From Euphorbia lathyris (taxonomy: Eukaryota > Streptophyta > Magnoliopsida > Malpighiales > Euphorbiaceae): a DNA stretch of 64,000 bases. The stretch is taken from NCBI RefSeq assembly GCF_963576675.1, contig NC_088911.1:76971256-77035255 (forward strand), read 5' to 3'. Position numbers and translations under genes: made by a program. Each line of letters begins with the position of its first letter. The stretch's first letter is position 1. The notes beneath the pieces are model-generated. The model worked only from the letters and a program-made list of their open reading frames with translations. It was not told the origin of the DNA and searched no databases. This document shows positions 1-10,885 of this stretch, piece after piece.

Positions 1-373
1 AAAACCTAAAATGAAAACACAAAAATCAATGGCATTCAAGCTTGCTTACTCTGTCTATCTGACCTACTGTAAATTGATGGATAGAAGAAAAGGATAGTAA
101 TGCCTGCAAATCACTGTGATTTCATTTTTATTAGTTCTCGTGGTAGTTTTTTTCCTGAGAATTGAAGTGAGGGCTTACTTTTTCCCCATAAGTGATGTAG
201 CTTATTTATATATGCATGCTTTCATTTGTTGATTGTCATTGATTCAAAACAGAAAACTATTGAAAGAAATGAATATCTACAAATCAGTGATCAATTTTTT
301 TCTATTTATTATATGCATCCATTGCCCTGAAAGTTTCCACCAACTGACAGCTTAATGACATAGTATTCTGCAG
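1..373 (+). other. Intron sequence upstream of the first visible MIP2 exon
   Basis: AT-rich, no open frame of note, ends in a pyrimidine-rich stretch and a CAG acceptor at 371-373. I read it as the preceding intron of the MIP2-like gene. Confidence 0.6.
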
Positions 374-2617
374 GTTTTCCATGCAGGAGTATGGAAAATT
401 CCGTGTTTTGCCTTTAAGTGAAGCTGCTGTATCTCTTGCTGAGAGTGGAAAAATTGGTGCTCTGAACCTTCTCTTCAAACGCCATCCTTATTCACTTTCC
501 CCTTCAATGTTGCAAGTATTGTCTGCTATTCCCGAAACTATTCCTGTTCAAACATATTCACAGCTTCTTCCTGGGAGGTCCCCTCCTATTGGTGTTAATC
601 TTAGGGAAGAAGATTGGGTTGAATGTGAGGAGACGTTAAGCTTTATCAACAGATTACCTGAAAATTATGAGTTTAACATTCAGATCAGAACAGAGCCCAT
701 AGTTAAAAGGTACCCAGGCTATATTTGGCCATCAACTAACGAACTTAGCATTTGGTATATGAATAGAGCTAGAAATATTGATTGCTACAGTGGCCAACTG
801 GAAAACTGCCTCATCCTGGTTGACTTGGCTTGTCAAAAAGGCATCTTTGAATTACAACAGTTTCACAAAGATATTTCATACTTACACCGGCTTATTTACT
901 GTGATGAGAGTTATGGTGATATATGCATTAGTATTAGCCTTGTGGAATGGGAACGGTTATCTGATTATCAGAAATTCAGAATGATGCTCAAGGAAGTCAA
1001 TGAGGAAATCGTGGTAAAAAAGTTGCATGATATGGCAATTCCTTTTATGAAAAATAGGTTTTCTAACTTGTACTCTATTCCTCAAGATCAAGTTAGCAAT
1101 AGTCATATTTCTTTAGACCACAAGGAGTCATTTCTTGTGAGATGGCTTAAGGAGATTGCTTTGGAGAATAAACTAGACATATGCTTGATGGTTATCGATG
1201 AAGGATGCAGGGAGTTGCAAAGTAAAGGTTTCTTCAAGGATGAGATTGAAGCTGTGGATTGTGGTTTGCAATGTGTATATATCTGTACACTTACGGATAG
1301 ATGGAGCACATTGGCCGCCATATTATCAAAGCTTCCGCAGAAGCAAGGTATGCTTTGTACTGTGTTTATTTGATTTATATGATATTCTCATCTGAGTAAG
1401 CACTCAATCGCACAGGGAAGAGATTAAGCTGTTAATAGATTCTGAATAGTGCAACCAACTTCTGGAGAGATTGGTTCTGCCGATGTAAAAGACACGGTCA
1501 GAGTTTATATAGGTTAAAAGGAATATATGCATAGTTGTTAAAGGTGCACTGAGGTGTTAAGGGTCCTGGAGCCTAGGCGCCAAAATAATAAAAATATATA
1601 TACAAAATCTACGTATAAATATTTGATACTAATATCACTAATACTCTATTACTAGTTAAAGCATAAGTCATGATGAACCAAAACATACACGTAGCCACAC
1701 AAACAAGACAAAACCACATAAAAACATAATATTAAATGTCAAAAGCACCAAGTTAAGTTCATAGAGACATACTTAACTTAAGTACCTAACTAATGCTAAA
1801 CTAATAAGCATTCAATGTCAATGAAAAAGAACTAAAAAAAACTAATCATCATCATCAAGATCCTCCTCAAAGTTGATATTGTCCTCTCCAAAGTCTCCAC
1901 TATCATTTTCATCTCCAGTTTCCTCTTAATATTCTTGTTTTGTTTTACACTTTTACTTGTATTAGATCAAGGGTTAAAATTAAGTTCACTTATATTAGAT
2001 CAGTTGTTGAGACTAACCAACCGGTAAAAAAACCTAACCAAAACACTAAATGTTACTAAGGCGCGCCTTGATTAGGTTTAGACTGCGCCTCGCCTAGGGC
2101 AATTAAGGCTCACTTCCTTGAGCCTTGCGTAAGGCGCACCTTTTTAACAACTATGAATATATGATACATGTATTATTCTATACGTACCATATAGGACGAG
2201 TTCATAGCTAACATATAGGAGAAGAGTTGTTCCATCTTGTGGATGTCTTTGTCTTTGTGGTATAGCGTTGTATTTGAACATTTGATTTTTAATCTAATTT
2301 GTCTGAAAAAGCCACTTCGAAGCAATGATTGCTATCATTATCCTTATTTCAATAAATATGTGTTTTCTGACTGTGGATGTGGATTTCCTTCAATTGAATC
2401 CAGAGTGCTGCAGTAGACTGGAATATATGTAGATATTTTATGCTTGTCTATTTGATTGTATTGTTACGTTAAGTTTGAAGCTGAACTCTTCATAATTGGG
2501 CGTTAGAGGAATTTTTTTTGCATTGCAGATTCTGAAATATATACCAATGACCTTGAGGAAAGACTTAAACTCGCTGAAGGACATATTGAAGCTGGAATGC
2601 TGTTGACATTTTATCAG
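374..2617 (+). CDS. MIP2: MIP2/NBAS-like protein (Sec39 domain), partial, two internal exons
   Basis: Two exons, 374-1347 and 2529-2617, read in one frame as part of a protein I recognise as the plant MAG2-interacting protein 2/NBAS family (Arabidopsis At5g24350 type). It belongs to the ER-side tethering complex for Golgi-to-ER transport (MAG2, MIP1, MIP3 partners). The first exon opens after a CAG acceptor at 371-373 and encodes a run starting FSMQEYGKFRVLPLSEAAVS. It ends at a GT donor at 1348 in phase 1. The second exon (acceptor AG at 2527-2528) gives DSEIYTNDLEERLKLAEGHI and stops before GTTTGT at 2618. The 181-bp intron start and the rest of the intron hold an hAT element. The 5' exons lie before the window. 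The next exon expected in the family (starting roughly VPKP) was not found downstream; LINE and MULE debris lies there instead. The gene is therefore either split by a very long intron or broken. Family call is from memory of the protein. Confidence 0.8.
1530..2155. mobile_element. Non-autonomous hAT-type DNA transposon in the MIP2 intron
   Basis: The element starts CATAGTTGTTAAAGGTGC and ends with its imperfect reverse complement (GCACCTTTTTAACAACTATG). It is flanked by a perfect 8-bp duplication AATATATG at 1522-1529 and 2156-2163. Eight-base target duplications are the hAT hallmark. On the minus strand, 1842-1926 reads as an acidic tail (DSGDFGEDNINFEEDLDDDD then stop), which resembles the C-terminal end of plant hAT transposases. 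This suggests a deletion derivative of an autonomous element rather than an unrelated MITE. Confidence 0.85.
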
Positions 2618-2999
2618 GTTTGTGTTTTCTTCCATCCATTACTGATAATTGTGAGAGTTGGTGATATCTCTTGGTGTGATATAATGGATGCACTGATCTT
2701 GCAATCGGTTTGGGGAATATTCCCAGTGTAGTGCATTGTTTAATTAATTTTTCTTCAGGACATAGTGGTGCTCGATTAATTGACTCTTTTTGTGCTCTGT
2801 CACATATCGAGCCTTTGTATGAGATTCAACTATTGAAACACTAACTGCTATTTGACATTTCCATTTTGTTTCATGATTTAATGGCAAATGCTACTTCTAA
2901 AGCTACCAAACCACCATCACGAAAACCACTGGCCAACTATAATCTCCCCATGTCCTGTTACAGTTTAGATTGGAAATTATCCATAGTCTTGCAATTTAT

Positions 3000-3360
3000 A
3001 TATATAAAAAAACAGCAACATAATTCTGATAGACAAATACACTCCAAACTGAGTGGGCATAACGACAATCATGAAGAATGTCAATCATCGACTCCACCTG
3101 CATACATTCCGAGCACTCCCTTGTCAGGCTCAGGTGATGATGTTGCCGCACTTTATTTGATAGTACTCCGTTGTATAGCACCTGCCAGATGAAGAAACCT
3201 AGCCGTTCAGGTACTCTACATCGCGAGATAGTCGACCAGTCAATCGACTCTTCCTTTAGCTCGGGAAGAGCACCGTTGATGCGATTCGCATAATGTTGCT
3301 TAGAGACAGAATCAAAGCCAAACTATTCCAATCCCAGCCTTCATTCCCTTCCAGTATGAT
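3000..3360 (-). mobile_element. LINE remnant: zinc-binding (zf-RVT) region, antisense
   Basis: Read on the minus strand, this gives FFIWQVLYNGVLSNKVRQHH, a C-x2-C pair, and HDCRYAHSVW. That is the layout of the zf-RVT segment at the end of plant L1 reverse transcriptases (compare the intact copy near 33050-33230). Stops and frameshifts lie upstream, and no RT core remains. It sits just after the last visible MIP2 exon. Confidence 0.6.
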
Positions 3361-3532
3361 GAAACATACTTAGTGATCTTCTTTTATGTAAAGGAACATT
3401 CTTAAAACGAGTTATTTTTAAAACAAGGTTACTGGTTATAAATAACCAGTTTACTAGTTATAAAAATAACCAGTTTTATTGGTTTAAACTTTTAAATGTT
3501 AATATCTTTTATTTAATATAATTGTTTTTTGG

Positions 3533-3700
3533 TATGGGGATTCTCCGAACCCCTCCCCGAAACCTTATGAAGAGGGGATGGGGACGAAATAATCCCCGAA
3601 ATATTAACTGGAGATTCCCTGAGACTGTCCCACAAACATTGGGGACAGAGTAGGAAATAAATCCCCGCTCCCGCCCGCCCCATTGCCACCCTATACTCTG
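3533..3700 (-). repeat. hAT-type MITE remnant rich in GGGGA/CCCC words
   Basis: On the minus strand the block starts GGGTGGCAATGGGGCGGG and continues with many GGGGAT words. This resembles the GGATGGCAATGGG ends of the complete MITE at 36292-36842. Only one end is clear and no target duplication was found. Confidence 0.45.
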
Positions 3701-4149
3701 TTTTGTGTAGATCATAAGGGGCAAAAACGATATGTTGAAATTTCAAATTCCAGACCTTGAAAAAATGGGTCATACATTGACAAAAAAACATGATGTTAGT
3801 TCTATTAGTCATAATTCATAATATGCAATTATAATTGATTGATAATGTGAACTTAAGATTGCGTCCTTAATGAAATAAAGAAGTATTAGTCTTGTTTCTG
3901 ATAATAAAGTTTTTTTTTTCCGCTTCATAACGTATCGAGTTTGTGTTTGCCAATTTGAGTCTTGGGGAGGAGGAAAACAGAGGTATTTTGATTGATGCTG
4001 GAGATCTCAATTCAGAGTAGGTGAATCTAAGATGATGTCTGGTTGGCAGATTCCTCTTTGATAGACCTCTGAATTTTCAGGCAATGTGAGATACTTTAGC
4101 TTCCCTATGGAAACCAAGAAAATGACTATACATACGATCAATCAACTCT

Positions 4150-5420
4150 AATATATTCCTCTTTCAATTTTTCCAGGAGATTGATGTGAGAAGAGTGTAT
4201 GATAAAGGTCCATGGATATTTGACAACAAGTTCCTGATTGTAGATTGAATGAATCAACATGAACTACCAACTGAGATTCCACTTTTTTCACATCGATGTT
4301 TGGGTTCATATCCGAAAGGGTGGTTGTGCTTATCATATATCATACAGGAAAATTTATCATCTCTGATCCCGGCAATTTTCAGGGTATTTAGAGAGAGTAT
4401 ATGAGAGTTCGTATCTCTATAAATGCCTGAAAACCGCTTTTGAGAAGGCTAAAGTGAAGACGATCAACTAGAGATGGGTTCTGGGTAAAATTTTGTTATG
4501 GAGAGAATAAATTTGTTTATTGCGTGTGTGTGTGTTTTTTAGACCATACAGATTTCTCATGTCCAAAAGTTTATGATTCACTGATGGAGAAGTTGAAAAG
4601 TTCTAGTGCCCTCATTTGCTTGTTCCGACAAGAAGGAAGCAGATCAACAAAGGTGCAAAATAGCTGGTTTTCGAGGTCCGGTCAGACATCGACGACGGCG
4701 ACCAGGGAGTGGTGGTGATAAGATCCAAAAGAAAACTCTCATATTTTGTAGCATTAATAGTGGGACTAATGATGATGTTAGTAGAATAATTAATATGACA
4801 GATGATTATGAAGGAGGCGTAAATCATGGGTCAATTACTGTGGAAAAGTCCAAAACAGTTGTCAATAATATTAAACATGAGTTTGGAGCAGATGTTGTGG
4901 TTATGGAAGTAATCGTATAAGGAAATGAGATATTTTAAATGAGGGGGAGGAGGCCGATTCAAATAATAATTTGATTATGGATAAAAAAAGGGTTTCAGGT
5001 GGGCTCTACTAGACATGTTGGGTCAGCCTGGTTAGGCGTTGGTGTTGTGCTTAGAGACAACGCTTTTTCGGTTAGGAAAGATGGAGCTATTGGTTTGAGA
5101 GGCTCTCAACTGGATTACGCTTAAGGATTTGGGTGGGGCGAAGGTGGAGTCAGATGTGTTGTTAGTGGTGGAATATATTCATTAATCATATTTCCATTCT
5201 GCTTATGGTTCAATTATAAAAGACTGTAAAAGTCGCATTTCTAGTATCATTGATGTTTCTGTTAGATTTATAGGTCTTTCTATGAATGGGTGACTCATGT
5301 TTTAGCTAGGTCTTCTCATTCTTTATCAGAACTTGTAGAGCGGGATATTGTGTCTCCATACTTTATTTACATTCTTTGTATGCTAATTCCGTTTAATGAA
5401 GCTTATTTTAAAAAATGATT
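4150..5420 (+). mobile_element. L1-type LINE remnant with ORF1 and RNase H pieces, RT deleted
   Basis: At 4177-4560, broken frames give VRRVYDKGPWIFDNKFLIVD and then MRVRIS and a GHxDFSCPK-like end. This is the DUF4283 plus zinc-knuckle layout of plant L1 ORF1 (intact copy at 28738-29922). At 5090-5330, other frames give VESDVLLVVEYIH, GSIIKDCKSRI and VRFIGLS, matching the RNase H (RVT_3) end of the same LINE class. Endonuclease and RT are missing in between, so the copy is internally deleted. Many stops; non-functional. Confidence 0.65.
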
Positions 5421-5497
5421 GATTGATTAATGTATCGTATTTCTTCTTGATAATAAGAAAGGTAATAAATACGCCTTGAATTTCAAGAAAATTATTA

Positions 5498-7115
5498 GGC
5501 AAAAATCATAATTAAGCCTATGGACTTTTTTATTTTAAGGATCAAACCCTTGATCAATTATTTTTCCATATTGAGCCCTTGATCATTGATCTCATTATGG
5601 ATCCGATCCTAATTTAACTTTTCTGTCGAGTTTGGGCAGCACACGTCATTATGGAAATTCAGATTGTTGGCATGGACAAATAAAAATAAGAGTTTCTTGA
5701 TTCCGCTTTAACGCTTTCCATAGTTATAATATATTATTACGATTTTTAGTTTCACTATACTTGTTAATGTTTATTCCTTGCTTTATTCTTATAATTGATT
5801 ATTGTGTAGGTTGATTACAAATTCCGAAATTCAATAGGATTCTGATAACATCCAAAATGTTATCAAAGGACCTAAAGAGTAAATCTCCCAATAGTAAAAG
5901 AGATATCATTATCTTAGTCGGACACGTGGAGAATATGATGCGCAAGGATATGTACGCCATGAAGATTCGCTTAAAGAGATACCACCTGGGTGGATACAAC
6001 CAAAGAAAGGTCCACCCACAAAGCATCAATAACTCCTTATTAAGAAGCATTGAGCGTTATAGCTAGATAGAAGGGTGTAACGAATAAACATCCCAAGCAA
6101 GCTATAAATATCCAAACGGCTATTAAAAGGCATTGAAGGAATGAGATGGTTAAATCTGTTTCTCCCCCCTTAGCTTAATGATAGAAGTTATGGGAACGCT
6201 ATATAAATACCCCAACTATAGGAACTAAATGTACACATTCATATACAGATTCTAAAGCTTTTAAGTTTATTCTAATTCTTTAAGTTTGTACTAACTTTGG
6301 CATCGAAGGGTCTCCCGCTGAACCCAGCGGCATCTTACAGGAGGAGATTCCAGCCAAATGAACTTTCACAAGTTATCAGCTTCATATAGGTGTTGTCTTA
6401 CAGGAATTGACAATCCGAAAATTGTAGGAATTCACAAGCCACGACACTTATGGGCCCTATTTTCTAAATCTATAGAATTAGAATCGTCTTAAAAGGGAAT
6501 CACGATCTAAGTACTTAACGGAGTTGGTCAGTTTATATATAACCGTCTTTGCAAGAGTAAACTGTTACTTGTGTATAATCTGAAATATTGTTCATTACGT
6601 GTTGTAACTTAACACCATCTCTCTCATCCCATAAGGGCTTCAACGCTAAAAACTGTCTCACATATAGTTTAGAAGTAGTTCATAGTTGTCACTCAACTCA
6701 AACGACATGGTACACTTATCCCTCAATTGTAGCCATAGAGAGAGATTCTCGAGTGTTCAGCTTTGGAGTACTACTCTACGGCGCATCAACTCCTAACACC
6801 AAAATCCATTTACAACATGTTCTTCCAAGCCCGATTTCTAGCTTGGAAGACCCTGCTGGAACTCAATTTATGTAATTCATTTTTATTTTTTACTCTCTTT
6901 TCCCTAGTCAAGAAACTTATTTTTTTATTTATCCATATGGAAATGAAAATGTCCAAGTCAACATTCTGAATCCTTTAACATCACGTATTGTCACAACTCG
7001 ATGGAAAAGTTAAATAATGGTTGGATCCGTAATAAAATCAATGATCAATGGTTCAATATAGAAAAATAATTGGTCAAAAAAGGTCAAAATGTAGGGTTTA
7101 ATTATGGTTTTTGAC
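5498..7115. mobile_element. Non-autonomous MULE with long TIRs and imperfect 9-bp TSD
   Basis: About 120-bp terminal inverted repeats are visible. 5498 onwards (GGCAAAAATCATAATTAAGC) matches the reverse complement of the region ending at 7115 through GATCATTGAT and the GGATCC word. Flanks are AAATTATTA (5489-5497) and AAATTATTG (7116-7124), eight of nine identical, as expected for a Mutator-type insertion. The interior has no transposase. Around 6180-6340 it holds a stretch that looks like the end of a Gypsy LTR: a TATAAATA word, then ACTTTGGCATCGAAGGGTC, comparable with ACTTTGGCATCATAGTG at 50750. The rest of the interior is unidentified, so it may be a Pack-MULE-like carrier. Confidence 0.8.
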
Positions 7116-7429
7116 AAATTATTGTGTACTATTTCTGACCTCATGATTCTTTTAGTGGATTACTATACCCAGCCCCAATTTCACACTTCCAGCACCGAAA
7201 AAAGACGTAACCGCCCTTTAACCAAAAATTGAAAATTTCAAACCCTCCCAAACTCTCTCAAACTCTCCCAAATACATTTGATCCGAAATCAAAGACAACA
7301 CGTTTGATGGAGAGCAATCCGTTATCACCAGGAAGAGACGAGAGTGACGCTGTCCCTGAAGTCGATGTATTTTTCCGATTAAACTTCCAGTGAATTCTGT
7401 AAATTTTTTAAATTAAAAATCGCTGGTTC

Positions 7430-7625
7430 GGCCCTCGGGCGTGTGAGCATCACACCTCACCATATGGTGAGGCGTTTGAATATTATGCCCCACCACATGG
7501 TGAGGCGTGATGCTCACACGCCCCACCATGAGGTGGGACGTGATGTGTATACGCCCCACCATGTGGTGTGGTGTAATGCTCATACGTCCCACCATGTGGT
7601 GGGACGTGTTGCTCACATGTCCGAG
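7430..7625. repeat. Left palindromic array of the OTU-MULE, about 36-nt period
   Basis: Five palindromic units centred on CACCATATGGTG-like cores are spaced about 36 nt. The first is an 18-bp perfect palindrome, CCTCACCATATGGTGAGG at 7455-7472. Spacers repeat as GCGTGATGCTCACACGCC and variants. Both strands are open through the array and encode repeats such as TPHHMVRR (+) and TPHHMVGR (-). Confidence 0.85.
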
Positions 7626-7739
7626 CTTATTTCTGGCGAATTTTCGGGTTTAGACACTGAAACGCTGTAGAAATATCCCGTGTTGGAATGTAATGTTCGT
7701 TATTTATCATTTGCAGGAGGTTTCGTTTGAAGATTTTGG

Positions 7740-9762
7740 CTGAAACGACATTGATTACAGTTCGCAGTTTTTTCCCAAACAAACGTTTCAAACATATCAT
7801 GAAGCTGTTAACTGGGCAAAACAGACGGAAATTGGGATCGGCTTCGAGTTAACCACAACGTCGCACAAGACAGGGGGCAAGTCAAAATGGATATTGGTTA
7901 AATGTGCTCGTGGTATTAAGAATTATAGAAGGAAAAAGGGATATGGATATGGAGGAAGTAGTACGGAGGGATACAAAAACAAAGTACTGTGGTTGCAAAT
8001 TCCAGATAAAAGGTTTTGGAAATCGCTGAATTAGGCGGTTGGGTGGTGAATGGGATTGCTGGAGATAGAGGACAGCACTGTCATCAGTTGGCTGTATATC
8101 GTCAGAGCTACAGACAGATGAGTGGACTAAGCCCGGGTTCCAAAAAACTTGTTCGTGAAATGAGTTCAGCTCAAGCTAAGCCTTGTGCTATTTTTGCTGC
8201 AATCAAAGAAAAACATCCGGAGGATTGCCCGGCACAAAGACATGTCTATAACTACAAGGAGAAAATCAGGACTGAGAGCTTTGAGGGTCGGGATGTAATT
8301 GGTCAGTTTTATCGGCTTGCTATAGATAAGGAATACGTACATTGGACGCAAGCGGTGCCGGGCAGCAATGTTGTGACTCACTTATTTATGGCACATCCTA
8401 CATCGATCACACTGTTCCGATCTTATTACTTGTTTGTTGGTATGGATTCAACATATAAAACAAACAAGTATAAGATGCCATTCTTTGAGATCATTGGAAT
8501 GACGCCTTCAAACAAAAACTTCTTGATCGCCTATGCAATCATGAAGGATGAAACTGAGGGAAGTTATATGTGGGTGTTACAAAAATTGAAGCTTTTGCTC
8601 CAACCTGATGTGCATCCGACAGCCATTGCTACGGACCGGGAGTTAGGACTGATGAGACCGGTTCATGAGGTATTTCCTCATAGTCATCATTTATTATGCA
8701 CATGGCATATTAATAAAGATGTGGAGGATAGAGTAAGCAAGTTGTGTGGAATGAAGAGTTTTGGTGAAATTTTTAAGAATGCCAAATGGAAACATATAAT
8801 TGAAGCCTCGACATTAGCCGAATATGAGGCGGCAGTGGTAGCCATGAAGAATACTACTGCCAACTGGCCTCGTGTGATAGAATACGTGGAGACCACATGG
8901 CTAGTGCATAAAAAGAAGTTTTGTCGAGCATGGACGAACAAGGTGTTGCACTTAGGAAACACCACAACCTGTCGAGTGGAGAGTTCACATGCACAGTTGA
9001 AACAGTGGTTGAATTCATCTACTGGTGCACTCGATACAATGTGGGCGAAGGTGCACAAGGACATTGAAGCTCAGATCGATGCGATCAAGTAAGACATTTA
9101 TTCTGTTATTTAATTTAATCTTTTAAATTGTAATACATTAGTTTTGTAATCCTTTACTGTATATAATCGGATACTCACTCGAGGACTCGAGAAGAAGATC
9201 TACGGTGGCTCACTATAAAGAACCTTTCCAGTATCTCGACTTACGTATTTCACATAACTGCTTGCGTGTACTGAATGATGAGCTCAAGCGTATGCGCGGA
9301 TTGAGTATGGATGTGGTAAGTGAATGCGGATGCGTGTTGCCCATGACTCATGGCATTCCGTGTGCATGTGAGCTTAAAACGTATATTGACACGGACACAT
9401 CGGTCCGTGCTGACCGCATCCATCCTTTTTGGAGATCTCTTGCGTTTGAAGGTTTGAGTGACATACCAGTTACTGCTCCCGTATATGCTGACGGGTCTGA
9501 GGATCACCAGTTTTTTCACTCTCTTGTAGAAAAGGTTGAAAAATTAGATCTTTCAATGATGCGTAGCATATCGATAATGATTCATGATCAGATAAACCCG
9601 GAACAAAATGGCTTCAAAGAACCTGAGGTCAAATACACTGTTAGGGGTAGACCAAAGGGGAATTCATCAACGAAACGAAATCCGAGTGCATGGAAGTACA
9701 GTCAGGCACCACGAGGTCTAGCACGGTCCTTAGGTTCGAGGAGTAGTCGTAGTCGAGGCTGA
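7740..9762 (+). pseudogene. MULE transposase (FAR1/MULE type) with SWIM-like zinc motif, frameshifted
   Basis: The leader (about 7770-7970) reads FFPNKRFQTYHEAVNWAKQT, the N-terminal FAR1/MULE domain. Its second half (KYCGCKFQIKG, near 7990) is in another frame. A further one-base shift in a T run near 8014 leads to the main frame, which runs to 9088 with no ATG at its head. The main frame holds the MULE transposase core, including FVGMDSTYKTNKYKMP, AIATDRELG and LLCTWHINKDV. These are D and E/H-bearing blocks expected of this DDE-type family. A GT at 9089 and an AG at 9190-9191 join it in frame to 9192-9762. That part carries C-x-C, then HGIPCAC (SWIM-type zinc motif) and a basic tail. Two shifts in the leader make this copy a likely pseudogene, though the core is open for more than 1 kb. 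Confidence 0.8.
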
Positions 9763-9879
9763 TCCGCATCCTCATCTGTGCATAACAACGAGATGTCGGG
9801 TATATTTTATTTTAGTAATATATATGTTGAAGTTAAAGTAAATATTTTTTTTGATGAATTTCATATATTAATATTTTCA

Positions 9880-10475
9880 TCCGGATTTGATGCGGATATT
9901 GCCGGTTACCACCATTTACATCGGGTTCAAGGTCTCATCGTACCATTTATTACTGGATACCATGATGTTGTAGCAGATGGTAACTGTGGATTTCGTATTT
10001 TAGCCGATGCCATCACCTATAACCAGGAGGGTGGAAGCTGATGAGAGTGCTCATAGAGAATGAGATGCGGGCAAACCGTGATCTGTATGCGCCAGTGTTC
10101 GGGAACGGATTCGATGCTGCCCTCACGCGTATTAAATGGGCTGGAGCGGGGTGTAGTGAGTCCCACTGGATGGTGAGTCCGGATGACTTATATGTTGCTA
10201 CATCTGTTTTGAATGCAGTAATATTCCTTTTTACTACATCACAGTTAGGATGTTGCACTATACTGCAGATGCGTTCGGACGATGGAAGACCACCAGAGCG
10301 AGAGATTGTGATTTGTCATTTGGGGAGTTATCAACACTGCATACGTCTTTATTTAAGACCTGGATTTCCAGTGCCTCCCATTGCCACCCAATGGCGTATA
10401 TTTCGTGATCCGAGTGTTCGTCACTTGGACAATCTATACGCTGAAAGGAGAGCGGCTTCGACTAGATTATATTAG
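9880..10475 (+). pseudogene. OTU-like cysteine protease domain of the MULE, one frameshift
   Basis: The first part reads HDVVADGNCGFRILADAI, the OTU catalytic Cys motif (D-G-N-C-x-F/Y-R). The frame then ends at TGA 10039-10041. Shifting one base at about 10030 restores the match as GWKLMRVLIENEMRANRDLY and continues to 10475. The later part holds YQHCIRLYL, the likely catalytic His region, followed by PGFPVPPIATQW, which recurs in plant MULE-linked OTU proteins. OTU enzymes remove ubiquitin from proteins; what the domain does for a transposon is not known to me. It follows the transposase by about 120 bp on the same strand, probably as a later exon of one protein. The Cys and His are present but the frame is broken. 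Confidence 0.75.
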
Positions 10476-10629
10476 TTTTATGTGTTGTAATTAATAATAT
10501 TTATTCATGAATTTATATTATTGTTACTGATTTTAGTTAAAATTGTATCATATTTATAGGTTTTAAGTACAATTCTGTAGTTACGGGTTTAACGGCCTAT
10601 TTACAGGTTTAATGGCCTATTTTTTTTGC

Positions 10630-10770
10630 CTTTCCGTCACGCGGTGTGGCTATCACGCCTCACCGCATGGTCGGGCGCGTGGCTATCACGTCTGACCACA
10701 TGGTGAGGCGTGTGGCTATCATGCCCGACCACGCGGTGAGGCGTGATAGCCACACGCCCGCGTGACGGAA
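10630..10770. repeat. Right palindromic array of the OTU-MULE
   Basis: The same repeat family as at the left end of this MULE: CACCGCATGGTC-, ACCACATGGTGAGG- and ACCACGCGGTGAGG-type cores, joined by GCGTGTGGCTATCACGCC-like spacers. The block is itself bounded by an inverted CCGTCACGC/GCGTGACGG pair. The minus strand reads a 12-residue repeat (HDSHTPHHVVRR). Confidence 0.85.
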
Positions 10771-10885
10771 AGGCAAAAAAAAAAAAAAGCTTTTTCACCC
10801 CATAATCCATGAAAGGGCATTTTCGTCCTTTCACAGGGCTAGGGGTGGGAATTTGGAGCTGGGTTTAACAACGCCCTTCTTTTAG

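Larger units (their letters stand above)
7156..10876 (+). mobile_element. MULE with transposase, OTU protease domain and palindromic subterminal arrays
   Basis: The ends are imperfect inverted repeats of about 60 bp: TGGATTACTATACCCAGCCC at the left against the reverse complement of the right end, GGGCGTTGTTAAACCCAGC. A perfect 9-bp duplication TTCTTTTAG flanks it at 7147-7155 and 10877-10885. Inside, in order, are a palindromic array, a transposase with N-terminal DNA-binding-like part, a SWIM-like zinc motif, an OTU domain and a second palindromic array. Frameshifts in the transposase leader and in the OTU part suggest this copy cannot act on its own. Only 22 bp separate its left target duplication from that of the MULE before it. 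Confidence 0.9.

Noticed and set aside
6720..6790. Reading RVFSFGVLLYGAST as a captured kinase fragment
   Set aside because: Only a short SFGVLLY match to kinase subdomain IX; the rest of the frame gives no kinase motif, so chance is likely.
7443..7670. 75-codon open frame over the left palindromic array as a gene
   Set aside because: It arises from the repeat itself, with both strands open; there is no promoter or conserved domain outside the array.
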